From Sphingomonas sp. CCH9-E2 (GTDB lineage: Bacteria; Pseudomonadota; Alphaproteobacteria; Sphingomonadales; Sphingomonadaceae): DNA of 5,342 nucleotides. Each line of letters begins with the position of its first letter. Position 1 is the stretch's first letter. The position numbers and the translations under genes are program-made. The stretch lies in contig NZ_LSJM01000359.1 of assembly GCF_001557215.1 (NCBI RefSeq), positions 1 to 5,342 of the forward strand, read 5' to 3'. Positions 1 through 5,342 of the stretch are shown piece by piece. The notes under the pieces were generated by a model. The model had not been told where the DNA came from. It saw only the letters and a list, made by a program, of their open reading frames with translations, and made no database searches.

Positions 1-1
1 G

Positions 2-145
2 GCCCCGCAATGGCGGCCCCAGCCCCAGCCGCAGGGCGAGACGCGGCCGGCACCGCCACCGGTGCGGGTTGCGCCGCCACCGCAGGCGCGGAGCAGCGAA
101 CCCGGGCAATCGTTGCGGGACAACACGACCGAGCGGCCGCAGTGA
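2..145 (+). CDS. C-terminal end of a Pro/Gln/Arg-rich protein (partial, 5' truncated by window)
   Basis: The last 47 codons of a gene that begins before the window; the stop TGA is at 143-145. The translation is low in complexity: it begins APQWRPQPQPQGE, continues with a proline run (RPAPPPVRVAPPP) and ends in NTTERPQ. No domain is visible. The frame was chosen because nearly all its third codon positions are G or C, as in the other genes here, whereas the competing plus-strand frame open to 164 lacks this bias. Such tails often end secreted or envelope proteins, but the function cannot be told from this piece. It converges on the minus-strand gene with only 6 bp between the two stops. Confidence 0.5.
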   Translation, partial: APQWRPQPQPQGETRPAPPPVRVAPPPQARSSEPGQSLRDNTTERPQ

Positions 146-151
146 CACGGG

Positions 152-613
152 TCAGGCGGGCGTGAAGGGCAGGATCGCCTGATAGACCGCGCGTGGCGGC
201 GCTCCGGGAACCGACGCTCCGCGCGCGAGCAGAAAGGCGTGGGCGACGATCTCCGCCTGCTGCTCGATCCCGTAACGCTCGAGCGTCCAGCCGGGCTTGA
301 TCGCATAGTCGTAGCGGCAGAACGGGTGGCGGCGCAGGGGGAGGAAGATGCCGCGCTGATGCTGCCACACATGCGTCATTTCATGGATGAAATGCGCCTG
401 CAGGCCGAGCGCGGCGGTGGAGAAGTCCTCGCGGTACGCGGTCCCCTTGGGGTGGAAATGAATGCACCCCAGCGGAGCCATGGTCACGTTGCGCGGCTGG
501 AAGAAGATCCATTTGCGGTTGGCGACCCCGGCCTTGGCATAGGCGATCGCGTCGCCGAACACGCTGCGGGCGAGCGCGATTTCTCCGGGGGTGAGCAGGC
601 GGCGACGGGACAT
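152..613 (-). CDS. Putative HExxH zinc metalloprotein ('vgr related protein' type)
   Basis: Encodes 153 residues. The central sequence HFIHEMTHVWQHQ (residues 74-86) holds the zincin motif HEMTH (77-81), in the HExxHxxQ form known from DUF4157-type domains. A later GIEQQAEIVAH (115-125) supplies Glu117 and Glu121 as possible third zinc ligand. Other landmarks are LTPGEIALARSVFGDAI (7-23), IHFHP (51-55) and RHPFCRYDYA (95-104). I recall close relatives named 'vgr related protein' in sphingomonad genomes; the name is historical and nothing in the window links it to type VI secretion. No signal peptide or membrane helix is seen, so it is probably cytoplasmic or exported by another route. The start MSRRRL was chosen because it directly precedes the conserved-looking region. 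The frame stays open upstream to 952, and a start at 697 (MVRALP) would collide with the divergent lipoprotein start. No clear Shine-Dalgarno sequence precedes 613. Substrate unknown. Confidence 0.82.
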   Translation of the reverse strand: MSRRRLLTPGEIALARSVFGDAIAYAKAGVANRKWIFFQPRNVTMAPLGCIHFHPKGTAYREDFSTAALGLQAHFIHEMTHVWQHQRGIFLPLRRHPFCRYDYAIKPGWTLERYGIEQQAEIVAHAFLLARGASVPGAPPRAVYQAILPFTPA

Positions 614-642
614 CGTGGCTGAGGTGGCGATGCCGGCAGCGC

Positions 643-671
643 TTGTCCAGCGGCAGATCCCGGCATAGCCT
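643..671 (+). promoter_or_regulatory. Possible sigma-70 promoter for the lipoprotein-rluE pair
   Basis: TTGTCC (643-648, four of six matches to TTGACA) lies 17 bp before TAGCCT (666-671, matching T, A and the final T of TATAAT). This would start transcription near 678, leaving a short leader that contains the ribosome site GGGAGG at 681-686. The position in an 82-bp divergent intergenic region is right, but the hexamers are weak and such matches occur by chance. Confidence 0.3.
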
Positions 672-695
672 GTTGCGACGGGGAGGGCGCGGACC

Positions 696-1082
696 ATGCG
701 GGCGGCACTGGGCCTGACGATGATGGTAGCGCTGAGCGGGTGTGGCGGCTTTTCCGGCCCGCATGCCAAGGGCGACCCCTGCCCCGAACTCAGCGAGGCG
801 CGTTTCGCCGAACTGGTCGAGGCCGGTGCAACCCGCGCCGACGCGACCATCCATGCCAGCGGGATGATCGACATGACCACCGGCCCCGGCGTCGTGCAAT
901 GCGCCAGCGGACCCCAACCGCGCGCGTGCCGACGGCCCAACGACCTGGTCATTCGCTACACGTGGCCGGATGGATCGCGGCGGCGTGTGCAGGTGCCCGC
1001 CGGCAGCCAATACCGGTTCCGTGCCGGGGCACGCCCAACCAGCTGCGAGATCGTGCTACCGCCCGCGCCGCCATCGGCGTAA
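696..1082 (+). CDS. Small lipoprotein of unknown function
   Basis: Encodes 128 residues. The N-terminus is a lipoprotein signal peptide: [16 protein letters not shown], with lipobox LSGC and the lipidated Cys at position 16. The mature part has four further cysteines (29, 69, 78, 117), enough for two disulfides in the periplasm. It also contains an [20 protein letters not shown] stretch (34-53) and a strand-rich C-terminal half around [17 protein letters not shown] (85-101). The start is supported by GGGAGG at 681-686, nine bases upstream. I considered the I78 protease-inhibitor lipoproteins, but the expected Arg-Pro-Gly and ending Cys-Gly pattern is not there. The gene sits 8 bp before the rRNA pseudouridine synthase gene and is probably co-transcribed with it, with no obvious functional tie. 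Anchoring in the inner or outer membrane is likely; the function is not recognisable. Confidence 0.8.
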   Translation: MRAALGLTMMVALSGCGGFSGPHAKGDPCPELSEARFAELVEAGATRADATIHASGMIDMTTGPGVVQCASGPQPRACRRPNDLVIRYTWPDGSRRRVQVPAGSQYRFRAGARPTSCEIVLPPAPPSA

Positions 1083-1090
1083 GCGGGGGC

Positions 1091-1627
1091 ATGACGCAGC
1101 TGATCCTGTTCAACAAGCCGTGGGGCGTGCTGTCGCAATTCACCGATGAGGGCAGCGGGCATCCGACGCTGGCCGATTATATCGACGTACCGGGGGTCTA
1201 TCCCGCCGGGCGGCTGGACCGGGACAGCGAGGGGTTGCTGCTGCTCACCGATGACGGGCGGCTGCAGGCGCGGATCGCGGACCCGAAACACAAGATGCCA
1301 AAGACCTATTGGGCGCAGGTCGAGGGGGAGCCCGACGATGCGGCGCTGGCGGCGCTGCGCACCGGCGTTCTGCTGAAGGATGGGGTGACTCGCCCGGCGC
1401 TGGCCGAGCGGATCGACCCGCCCGCGATCTGGCCGCGCGACCCGCCGGTACGGTTCCGCAAGAGTGTGCCCGACTGCTGGATCGCGCTGACGATCACCGA
1501 GGGGCGCAACCGACAAGTGCGGCGGATGACGGCGGCGGTGGGGCACCCGACGCTGCGGCTGGTGCGCTGGCGCGTGGGTGACTGGACGCTCGACGGGGTT
1601 GCGCCGGCGACGTGGCAGAGCGTCTAG
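1091..1627 (+). CDS. rluE: 23S rRNA pseudouridine synthase, RluE-type (U2457 in E. coli numbering)
   Basis: Encodes 178 residues of the RsuA/RluB/E/F family, which isomerises a uridine in 23S rRNA; E. coli RluE acts on U2457 in the peptidyl-transferase region. Landmarks are [18 protein letters not shown] (4-21), the catalytic block [18 protein letters not shown] (39-56) with Asp43 as the nucleophile, KTYWAQVEG (71-79), [14 protein letters not shown] (114-127) and the C-terminal [20 protein letters not shown] (137-156). [12 protein letters not shown] closely resembles the RluE-specific WPRNPPIRERKS as I recall it, which separates RluE from RluB and RluF. There is no S4 RNA-binding domain, as expected for RluE, and the basic N-terminal extension of the E. 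coli protein (about 217 residues) is absent. The frame is open back to 740, but ATG 1091 starts exactly at the family's first conserved residues. The ribosome site is poor (GGGGG at 1085-1089, very close), so coupling to the lipoprotein gene 8 bp upstream is plausible. Confidence 0.93.
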   Translation: MTQLILFNKPWGVLSQFTDEGSGHPTLADYIDVPGVYPAGRLDRDSEGLLLLTDDGRLQARIADPKHKMPKTYWAQVEGEPDDAALAALRTGVLLKDGVTRPALAERIDPPAIWPRDPPVRFRKSVPDCWIALTITEGRNRQVRRMTAAVGHPTLRLVRWRVGDWTLDGVAPATWQSV

Positions 1628-1635
1628 CGATTGCA

Positions 1636-1654
1636 AATGCGAATGCCTCGCATT
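1636..1654. promoter_or_regulatory. Putative Fur box upstream of the iron-uptake operon
   Basis: AATGCGAATGCCTCGCATT is a perfect inverted repeat of seven bases (AATGCGA/TCGCATT) around a five-base centre, 19 bp in all, the length of a classical Fur operator. It differs at four positions from the common strong form AATGAGAATGATTCTCATT. It lies 63 bp before the PepSY gene start and overlaps the first two bases of a perfect TTGACA box, so a bound repressor would block RNA polymerase. The downstream siderophore-receptor gene fits iron control. Irr or another dyad-binding regulator is an alternative. Confidence 0.75.
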
Positions 1655-1671
1655 GACAGTGTCAGCGAGGC
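1645..1671. promoter_or_regulatory. Second dyad overlapping the Fur box and the -35 region
   Basis: GCCTCGC (1645-1651) and GCGAGGC (1665-1671) are perfect complements. Between them TGACA-G-TGTCA (1654-1664) is a further perfect dyad, giving a nearly continuous 12-bp stem with a two-base bulge. It shares TCGCATT with the Fur-box arm, so the two palindromes cannot form as hairpins together. It carries no T-tract, so it is a poor intrinsic terminator for rluE. It may be an operator for a second factor or an attenuating hairpin. Confidence 0.5.
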
Positions 1672-1681
1672 GGGTTAGGCG
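1653..1681 (+). promoter_or_regulatory. Candidate sigma-70 promoter of the PepSY-receptor operon
   Basis: TTGACA at 1653-1658 is a perfect -35 hexamer. Seventeen bases later TAGGCG (1676-1681) is a poor -10 that keeps only the leading TA; GTTAGG at 1674-1679 is an alternative register. The start of transcription would be near 1688, about 30 bases before the GTG start codon. The position against the Fur-like dyad supports it; the weak -10 keeps confidence moderate. Confidence 0.5.
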
Positions 1682-1700
1682 CGCGGCGTTCCGTTTTGCC

Positions 1701-1707
1701 GAGGAAA
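1701..1707 (+). promoter_or_regulatory. Ribosome binding site deciding the GTG start at 1718
   Basis: GAGGAAA lies ten bases before GTG 1718 and is the best Shine-Dalgarno match in the intergenic region. No ATG in this frame precedes the conserved N-terminal helix, so this site supports GTG as the true start. Confidence 0.65.
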
Positions 1708-1717
1708 GCCGCGCACC

Positions 1718-2866
1718 GTGTCCCGCTCGACGATCAAGGCCTGGTTCCTGATCCATAAGTGGTCGAGCATCCTGTGCACCGCATTCCTGCTGATGCTGTG
1801 CGTTACCGGGCTGCCGCTGATTTTCCATGACGAGATCGAGGCGCTGACCGAGCATGATGCGGCGGCGGCGATGCAGGGCGTGCCGTCAGCACAGGGCGGC
1901 GTTCCGCTCGATACGCTGATCGCCAAGGCGATTGCCGAGGGCGGGGGCGGAGTGCCGCTGTTTGTCGGGTTCAGCCACGACAATCCGATCCTGACCGTCA
2001 CTACCGGGCCGACCCCGGATGCGCCGGAAGCGCAGATGCGGCTGTTTTCCTACAACCGCACGACCGGTGAGAGCGCGGGCGAGATCCGCGAGGAGGGCGT
2101 GATGCACTTCCTGCTCAAGCTGCATACCGACCTGTTTCTGGGTCTGCCGGGAATGCTGTTTCTGGGCGTGATGGGCGCGCTGTTCGTGCTCGCGATCTTC
2201 TCCGGCGTCGTCCTCTATGTCCCGTTCATGCGGCGGTTGCGGTTCGGGACGCTACGCAAGACGCGGAGCAAGCGGGTCAAGCGGCTCGATACGCACAACC
2301 TGCTCGGCGTCGTGACGCTGGGCTGGGCGTTGGTGGTCGGGGTGACGGGCGTGATCAACGCCTTTGCCGATCCGCTGACCTATAGCTGGCGCGAGGGGCA
2401 GCTGAAGGAAATGGTCGCAGCGCATGGTGGTGACCGACCGGTCGCGCCCGCCAACTATGCCTCGGTCGATGCAGCGATGGCGGCGGCGCAGACCGCGCTG
2501 CCGGGCGTGTCGCCGCAGTTCATCGGCTTTCCCGGCGGCGGGTGGAGCAGCGGGCGGCACTATGCGATCTTCTTTCAGGGCGATACGCCGCTGACCAGCC
2601 ATGTGCTGACGCCTGCGCTGGTCGATGCCGAGACTGCGAAGCTGGCCGATACCGCGTCGATGCCGGCATTCACCCAGGCGCTGATGCTGTCCAAGCCGCT
2701 GCACTTTGGCAATTATGGCGGGATCGCGCTCAAGATCCTGTGGGCGATCCTGACGCTGGCAACGATCTGGGTGCTGTGGAGCGGGCTGCAGCTGTGGCTG
2801 GGCAAGGGCGCGCGCGGGACCGAGCGCGCGGTGGACGAGATCGTCCATGCCGGAGCCGGATCGTGA
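1718..2866 (+). CDS. PepSY-associated TM-helix protein, putative inner-membrane siderophore-iron reductase
   Basis: Encodes 382 residues with four hydrophobic helices: about 16-36, 143-168, 195-216 and 334-356. The loop between helices 2 and 3 is strongly basic (FMRRLRFGTLRKTRSKRVKR, 170-189), placing it and both termini in the cytoplasm and two large loops (about 40-135 and 217-330) in the periplasm. Family landmarks are the N-terminal IHKW (12-15), LIFHDEI (34-40), HFLLKLHTDLFLG (130-142), DTHNLLG (191-197) and KPLHFGNYGG (near 326-335). Histidines 13, 37, 130, 136, 193 and 329 sit at helix ends and are candidate heme ligands. The characterised relative FoxB of Pseudomonas is a heme-containing ferrisiderophore reductase, so a role in iron reduction or release is a family-based inference. 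It is the first gene of a Fur-type operon and overlaps the next gene by four bases. Length is normal and no break is seen. Confidence 0.9.
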   Translation: MSRSTIKAWFLIHKWSSILCTAFLLMLCVTGLPLIFHDEIEALTEHDAAAAMQGVPSAQGGVPLDTLIAKAIAEGGGGVPLFVGFSHDNPILTVTTGPTPDAPEAQMRLFSYNRTTGESAGEIREEGVMHFLLKLHTDLFLGLPGMLFLGVMGALFVLAIFSGVVLYVPFMRRLRFGTLRKTRSKRVKRLDTHNLLGVVTLGWALVVGVTGVINAFADPLTYSWREGQLKEMVAAHGGDRPVAPANYASVDAAMAAAQTALPGVSPQFIGFPGGGWSSGRHYAIFFQGDTPLTSHVLTPALVDAETAKLADTASMPAFTQALMLSKPLHFGNYGGIALKILWAILTLATIWVLWSGLQLWLGKGARGTERAVDEIVHAGAGS

Positions 2867-3054
2867 ACGCGTCGCGCCGGATCGGTCCGCAGCGCGCAGC
2901 CAGCGTGCTCGCCGTGCCTGCGTTGTTGCTGGTCGCGAGCCTGGCGGGCCTGATCCTTGGCCTGACCGGCGACGGGTGGCGCGATGCGGCCGCGTCGCTG
3001 CTGCTCGCCCTTCCCGTCCTCATCTTCCTGCGCAGCTGGCTGCGCCGTTCCTGA
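2863..3054 (+). CDS. Small two-helix inner-membrane protein of an iron-uptake operon
   Basis: Encodes 63 residues from GTG 2863. Its start overlaps the PepSY stop as GTGA, a classical sign of translational coupling, and GGAG (2852-2855) lies seven bases upstream. The frame is open further back, but only as a shadow of the PepSY gene. Two hydrophobic segments (about 13-34 and 42-57) are joined by the polar turn TGDGWRD (35-41). Arginines at both ends (R5, R6, R11; R57, R61, R62) predict both termini in the cytoplasm and the TGDGWRD turn in the periplasm. I recall similar short proteins with a GDGW-R-D turn beside PepSY and TonB-receptor genes in sphingomonads, without a known function. A partner or assembly factor of the PepSY protein is possible, but this is inferred from position only. 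The receptor gene starts 11 or 23 bp downstream. Confidence 0.82.
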   Translation: MNASRRIGPQRAASVLAVPALLLVASLAGLILGLTGDGWRDAAASLLLALPVLIFLRSWLRRS

Positions 3055-3058
3055 ACCC

Positions 3059-3080
3059 TAGACAAATGGATAGACAAATG
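3059..3080 (+). repeat. Tandem 10-bp duplication of a start-codon region
   Basis: TAGACAAATG occurs at 3059-3068 and again at 3071-3080, separated by GA (12-bp period). Each copy ends in an in-frame ATG for the receptor gene (3066 and 3078). Neither ATG is preceded by a good Shine-Dalgarno sequence. The duplication therefore offers two alternative starts four codons apart. Confidence 0.85.
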
Positions 3081-5204
3081 AAGCGCCTGATCCTTGCCAC
3101 CGCCTCGCTTGCCGCGATCGCCACCCCTGCCCTGGCGCAGGACGACGAGGTCGTGATCCAGGCGCAGCGCGAGAATGCCAGCGCAGTGACCGGCGAAGGC
3201 GATCTGGGCGCGCTGGGCAACAAGAAGGCGGAGGACGTGCCGTTCGTCGTCCGCTCGTACAACGAAGCGCTGATCCTCAACCAGCAGCCGCTGACGCTGG
3301 GCGCGCTGCTGGAGAATGATCCGACGATCCGAACCAGCTATGGCTTTGGCAATGCTTCGGAGCAGTTCGTGATCCGCGGCTTTCAGCTGTTCGGCGACGA
3401 TGTCGGGCTGAACGGCCTGTACGGCATCGCGCCGCGCCAGCTGGTCGCGCCCGAATTGTTCGAGAGCGTGCAGGTGCTGAACGGCGCCTCGGCATTTCTG
3501 AACGGTGCGGCGCCGGGCGGGTCGGGGATCGGCGGGAGCGTCAACCTGCAGCTGAAGCGCGCCGGCCGTGACCTGACCCGCGCGACCGCCAGCTATATCG
3601 GCGACCGGCATTTCGGTGGCAGCTTCGACGTCGCGCGCCGTTTTGGCGACGGGTCGTTCGGGGTGCGCGTCAACGGCGCGTTCCGCAGCGGTGACGTGGC
3701 GGTCGAAGGCGAGTTCCGCCGCACCGCCGTGCTGGGCGCTGCGTTCGACTGGCGCGGCGAGCGGGTGCGCGCGTCGCTGGACTTGGGCTATCAGCGGGTC
3801 GAAGTGGACGGGCTGCGCCCCAAGGTGACGGTAGGCACCGCCGTCGTCCCGCGGGTGCCGGAAGCCGACGCCAACTATGCCCAGCCCTGGACCTATACCG
3901 ACATGCGCGACGTGTTCGGCGTGGCGCGGATTGAATATGACGTCGCGGACAATGCAATGGTCTATGCCAGCGCAGGCGCGCGCGACGGCATGGAAGAGGG
4001 CATTTACGGCGGCATCACCATCCTGAACGCCACCACCGGCGCGGCGAATGGCAATGCGCTGTACGTGCCGCGCACCGACAATAACGAAGCGATCGAGGCC
4101 GGGCTGCGCGTCAAGCTGGGTCAGGCGGTGACGCATGAGTTCAACCTGGGCGGCAACATCGCCTGGCAGGTGAACCGCAACGCGTTCGACTTCCTCTATG
4201 GCCCCGGCTTCGCGGGGTTCGCGACCAACCTCTACAGCCCGACGCTGGCGGCGATCCCGGCATCGGCGTTCGTCGGCGGCGATCTGGACGATCCGTTCCC
4301 GATCAGCCGCACCCGGCTGTGGAGCGTCTATGCGTCGGACACGGTCGGACTGTTCGACAACCGCCTGCTGGTGACGGGGGGCCTCCGCCTCCAGTCGATC
4401 CGGGTGAAGGCGTATAACGCCTATAATGGCGGGCTGCTCGACACGACCTATGACGAAAGCGCGGTGACCCCGGTGGTCGGTGTAGTGGTGAAGCCGGTTA
4501 CCGGCGTGTCGCTGTTCGCCAACCGGATCGAGGGGCTGCAACAAGGCCCGACCGCACCGATCGACCCGCTGCTGGTCAATTCGGGCGAGGTGCTCGCCCC
4601 GACCAAGTCGGTGCAATATGAGGTCGGCGGCAAGCTGCGCATCGGCGGGTTCGACGCCAGCCTGGCGCTGTTCCAGATCGACCTACCGACCGCCTATGCG
4701 GTGCCGACCGGGACGGCGGGGCGTCAGGTCTATGGCCTGTTCGGCAAGCAGCGCAATCGCGGGATCGAGCTGAGCTTTGCCGGTGAGGTCGCGCCGGGGC
4801 TGCGCCTGATCGGTGGCGGCACGGTGGTCGACGCGAAGCTGCGCGAGACGCTGGGCGGCGCGAACGAGGGCAATCGTGCGCAGGGCGTGCCGGAATACAC
4901 CGCGAACCTGAACGCCGAATGGGACATGGGCTTCGTCCCCGGCCTGACGCTGACCGGACGCGTGGTGCATACCGGGCCGCAGGCGGTGAACATCGCCAAC
5001 ACGCTGGAACTGGACGACTGGACGCGGTTCGATGTCGGCGCGCGTTATGTCTTTGCGGCGGGCGACAAGCCGCTGACGCTGCGCGTGGGCGTCGATAACG
5101 TCGCCAATGCGCGCTATTGGGCGTCGGCGTACGATGCGTTCAGCCAGGCGCTGCTGCAGGGTGGGCCGCGGACGGTGCGGGCATCGCTGTCGGTGGATTT
5201 TTGA
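3078..5204 (+). CDS. TonB-dependent siderophore receptor
   Basis: Encodes 708 residues from ATG 3078, or 712 from ATG 3066 (adds MDRQ); the usual size for the family. MKRLILATASLAAIATPALA is a signal peptide with cleavage after Ala20. DEVVIQA (23-29) is a likely TonB box. The plug spans about 48-160: VPFVVRSYNEALI (54-66), LLENDPTIR (77-85), FVIRGFQLFGDDVGLNGLYG (97-116), PRQLV (119-123) and ESVQVLNGASAFLNGAAPGG (129-148), the pattern of TonB-siderophore receptors (TIGR01783-like). The rest is the beta-barrel, with late markers IEGLQQGPTAP, KQRNRGIELSF, GNRAQGVPEY, DDWTRFDVGARY and VDNVANARYW, ending in the terminal Phe needed for barrel assembly. It imports a ferric siderophore across the outer membrane with TonB-ExbBD energy. 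The siderophore cannot be told from sequence. Placed last in the Fur-type operon after the PepSY gene, which suggests a receptor-reductase pair. The start at 3078 was chosen for its compact signal peptide. Confidence 0.95.
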   Translation: MKRLILATASLAAIATPALAQDDEVVIQAQRENASAVTGEGDLGALGNKKAEDVPFVVRSYNEALILNQQPLTLGALLENDPTIRTSYGFGNASEQFVIRGFQLFGDDVGLNGLYGIAPRQLVAPELFESVQVLNGASAFLNGAAPGGSGIGGSVNLQLKRAGRDLTRATASYIGDRHFGGSFDVARRFGDGSFGVRVNGAFRSGDVAVEGEFRRTAVLGAAFDWRGERVRASLDLGYQRVEVDGLRPKVTVGTAVVPRVPEADANYAQPWTYTDMRDVFGVARIEYDVADNAMVYASAGARDGMEEGIYGGITILNATTGAANGNALYVPRTDNNEAIEAGLRVKLGQAVTHEFNLGGNIAWQVNRNAFDFLYGPGFAGFATNLYSPTLAAIPASAFVGGDLDDPFPISRTRLWSVYASDTVGLFDNRLLVTGGLRLQSIRVKAYNAYNGGLLDTTYDESAVTPVVGVVVKPVTGVSLFANRIEGLQQGPTAPIDPLLVNSGEVLAPTKSVQYEVGGKLRIGGFDASLALFQIDLPTAYAVPTGTAGRQVYGLFGKQRNRGIELSFAGEVAPGLRLIGGGTVVDAKLRETLGGANEGNRAQGVPEYTANLNAEWDMGFVPGLTLTGRVVHTGPQAVNIANTLELDDWTRFDVGARYVFAAGDKPLTLRVGVDNVANARYWASAYDAFSQALLQGGPRTVRASLSVDF

Positions 5205-5212
5205 GCGTTCAA

Positions 5213-5260
5213 TCCTCCCCCGGAAGGGGGAGGTGTCAGCGCAGCTGACGAAGGGGGAGG
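5213..5260. repeat. GC-rich palindromic repeat, copy A (REP-like)
   Basis: Begins nine bases after the receptor stop. CCTCCCCC (5214-5221) pairs with GGGGGAGG (5226-5233) around GGAA. GTCAGC (5235-5240) pairs with GCTGAC (5244-5249) around GCA. A second GGGGGAGG follows at 5253-5260, which could compete for the first arm. The strong first hairpin could end or stabilise the operon transcript, though no T-tract follows. I recall CCTCCCCC/GGGGGAGG repeats as widespread between genes in sphingomonads. Confidence 0.75.
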
Positions 5261-5294
5261 AAGCGACCGGCCCCAGGCTCAAAGGCGCAGCCGC

Positions 5295-5342
5295 CCTCCC
5301 CCTCCGTCGCCTTCGGCGCCACCTCCCCCTGGCGGGGGAGGA
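5295..5342. repeat. GC-rich palindromic repeat, copy B, inverted relative to copy A
   Basis: Reads CCTCCCCC (5295-5302), then a small hairpin CGCC-TTC-GGCG (5308-5318), then CCTCCCCC (5322-5329) pairing with GGGGGAGG (5334-5341) around TGGC. Its reverse complement has the same order of elements and spacing as copy A, differing mainly in the middle stem, where both copies keep pairing. The two form a doublet separated by 34 bp (5261-5294) that shows no gene. The window ends at the repeat's edge, so its true extent is not visible. Confidence 0.72.

Noticed and set aside
152..182. TCAGGCG (152-158) and CGCCTGA (176-182) form a perfect 7-bp inverted repeat at the convergent gene ends, possibly a terminator.
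   Set aside because: It has a 17-base loop and no T-tract on either strand, and lies inside the end of the metalloprotein coding region; it may be chance.
614..952. Upstream extension of the minus-strand metalloprotein frame to 952.
   Set aside because: The added residues show no conserved pattern and lie antisense to the lipoprotein gene, which has its own lipobox and ribosome site. The recognisable protein begins at MSRRRL (613).
740..1090. Extension of the rluE frame upstream to ATG 740.
   Set aside because: It covers the lipoprotein gene in another frame and yields an Arg-rich, low-complexity sequence. The family's conserved start is at 1091.
1645..1671. The second promoter dyad read as an intrinsic terminator for rluE.
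   Set aside because: No T-rich run follows the stem (the next bases are GGGTTAGGC), and the dyad overlaps the operon's -35 box.
956..1855. A 299-codon minus-strand frame across rluE and the operon promoter.
   Set aside because: Shadow of GC-rich plus-strand coding; it runs through a promoter-like intergenic region and shows no family motif.
2847..3065. Extension of the receptor frame upstream to ATG 2847.
   Set aside because: It would place more than 70 Arg-rich residues before a clear signal peptide and overlaps the 63-residue membrane protein gene.
2730..4616. A 628-codon open frame on the minus strand, antisense to the receptor gene.
   Set aside because: Its translation is rich in Arg, His, Gln and Ala without domain or hydrophobic pattern, as expected from the complement of GC-rich codons. 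The plus strand encodes an unmistakable TonB receptor.

Overview
The window is GC-rich, gene-dense bacterial DNA. Its codon use (third positions mostly G or C), its TonB-receptor and PepSY gene pair, a 'vgr related' HExxH protein of a type I associate with Sphingomonas and Novosphingobium genomes, and its CCTCCCCC/GGGGGAGG intergenic repeats together suggest an alphaproteobacterium of the Sphingomonadaceae. That assignment is inference from family resemblance, not a database match.

Left part (1-1627): the window opens inside the last 47 codons of a Pro/Gln/Arg-rich protein (ends at 145). It converges, with a 6-bp gap, on a minus-strand gene (152-613) for a 153-residue putative zinc metalloprotein carrying HEMTH. 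A short divergent intergenic region (614-695) follows. Then come a plus-strand 128-residue lipoprotein of unknown function (696-1082) and, 8 bp later, a confident 23S rRNA pseudouridine synthase of the RluE type (1091-1627). The last two look co-transcribed.

Right part (1628-5204): a 90-bp intergenic region holds a 19-bp perfect dyad that looks like a Fur box, directly abutting a TTGACA -35 box, plus a second overlapping dyad. Downstream lies a compact three-gene iron-acquisition operon. Its first gene encodes a four-helix PepSY-associated inner-membrane protein (GTG start, 1718-2866). Its second encodes a 63-residue two-helix membrane protein translationally coupled through a GTGA overlap (2863-3054). 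Its third encodes a TonB-dependent siderophore receptor (3078-5204) whose start region is duplicated. The likely logic is this: under iron limitation Fur repression is lifted, the receptor imports a ferric siderophore across the outer membrane, and the PepSY protein, possibly with the small protein as partner, helps reduce or release iron at the inner membrane.

Right edge (5205-5342): no gene. The stretch holds two inverted copies of a GC-rich palindromic repeat, each with internal hairpins, resembling a REP doublet. It is also the only hairpin-rich structure where the operon transcript could end. No tRNA, rRNA, CRISPR array, insertion sequence or prophage gene was seen. The most interesting items are the unassigned small membrane protein, the overlapping operator dyads, the duplicated start site and the terminal repeat doublet.
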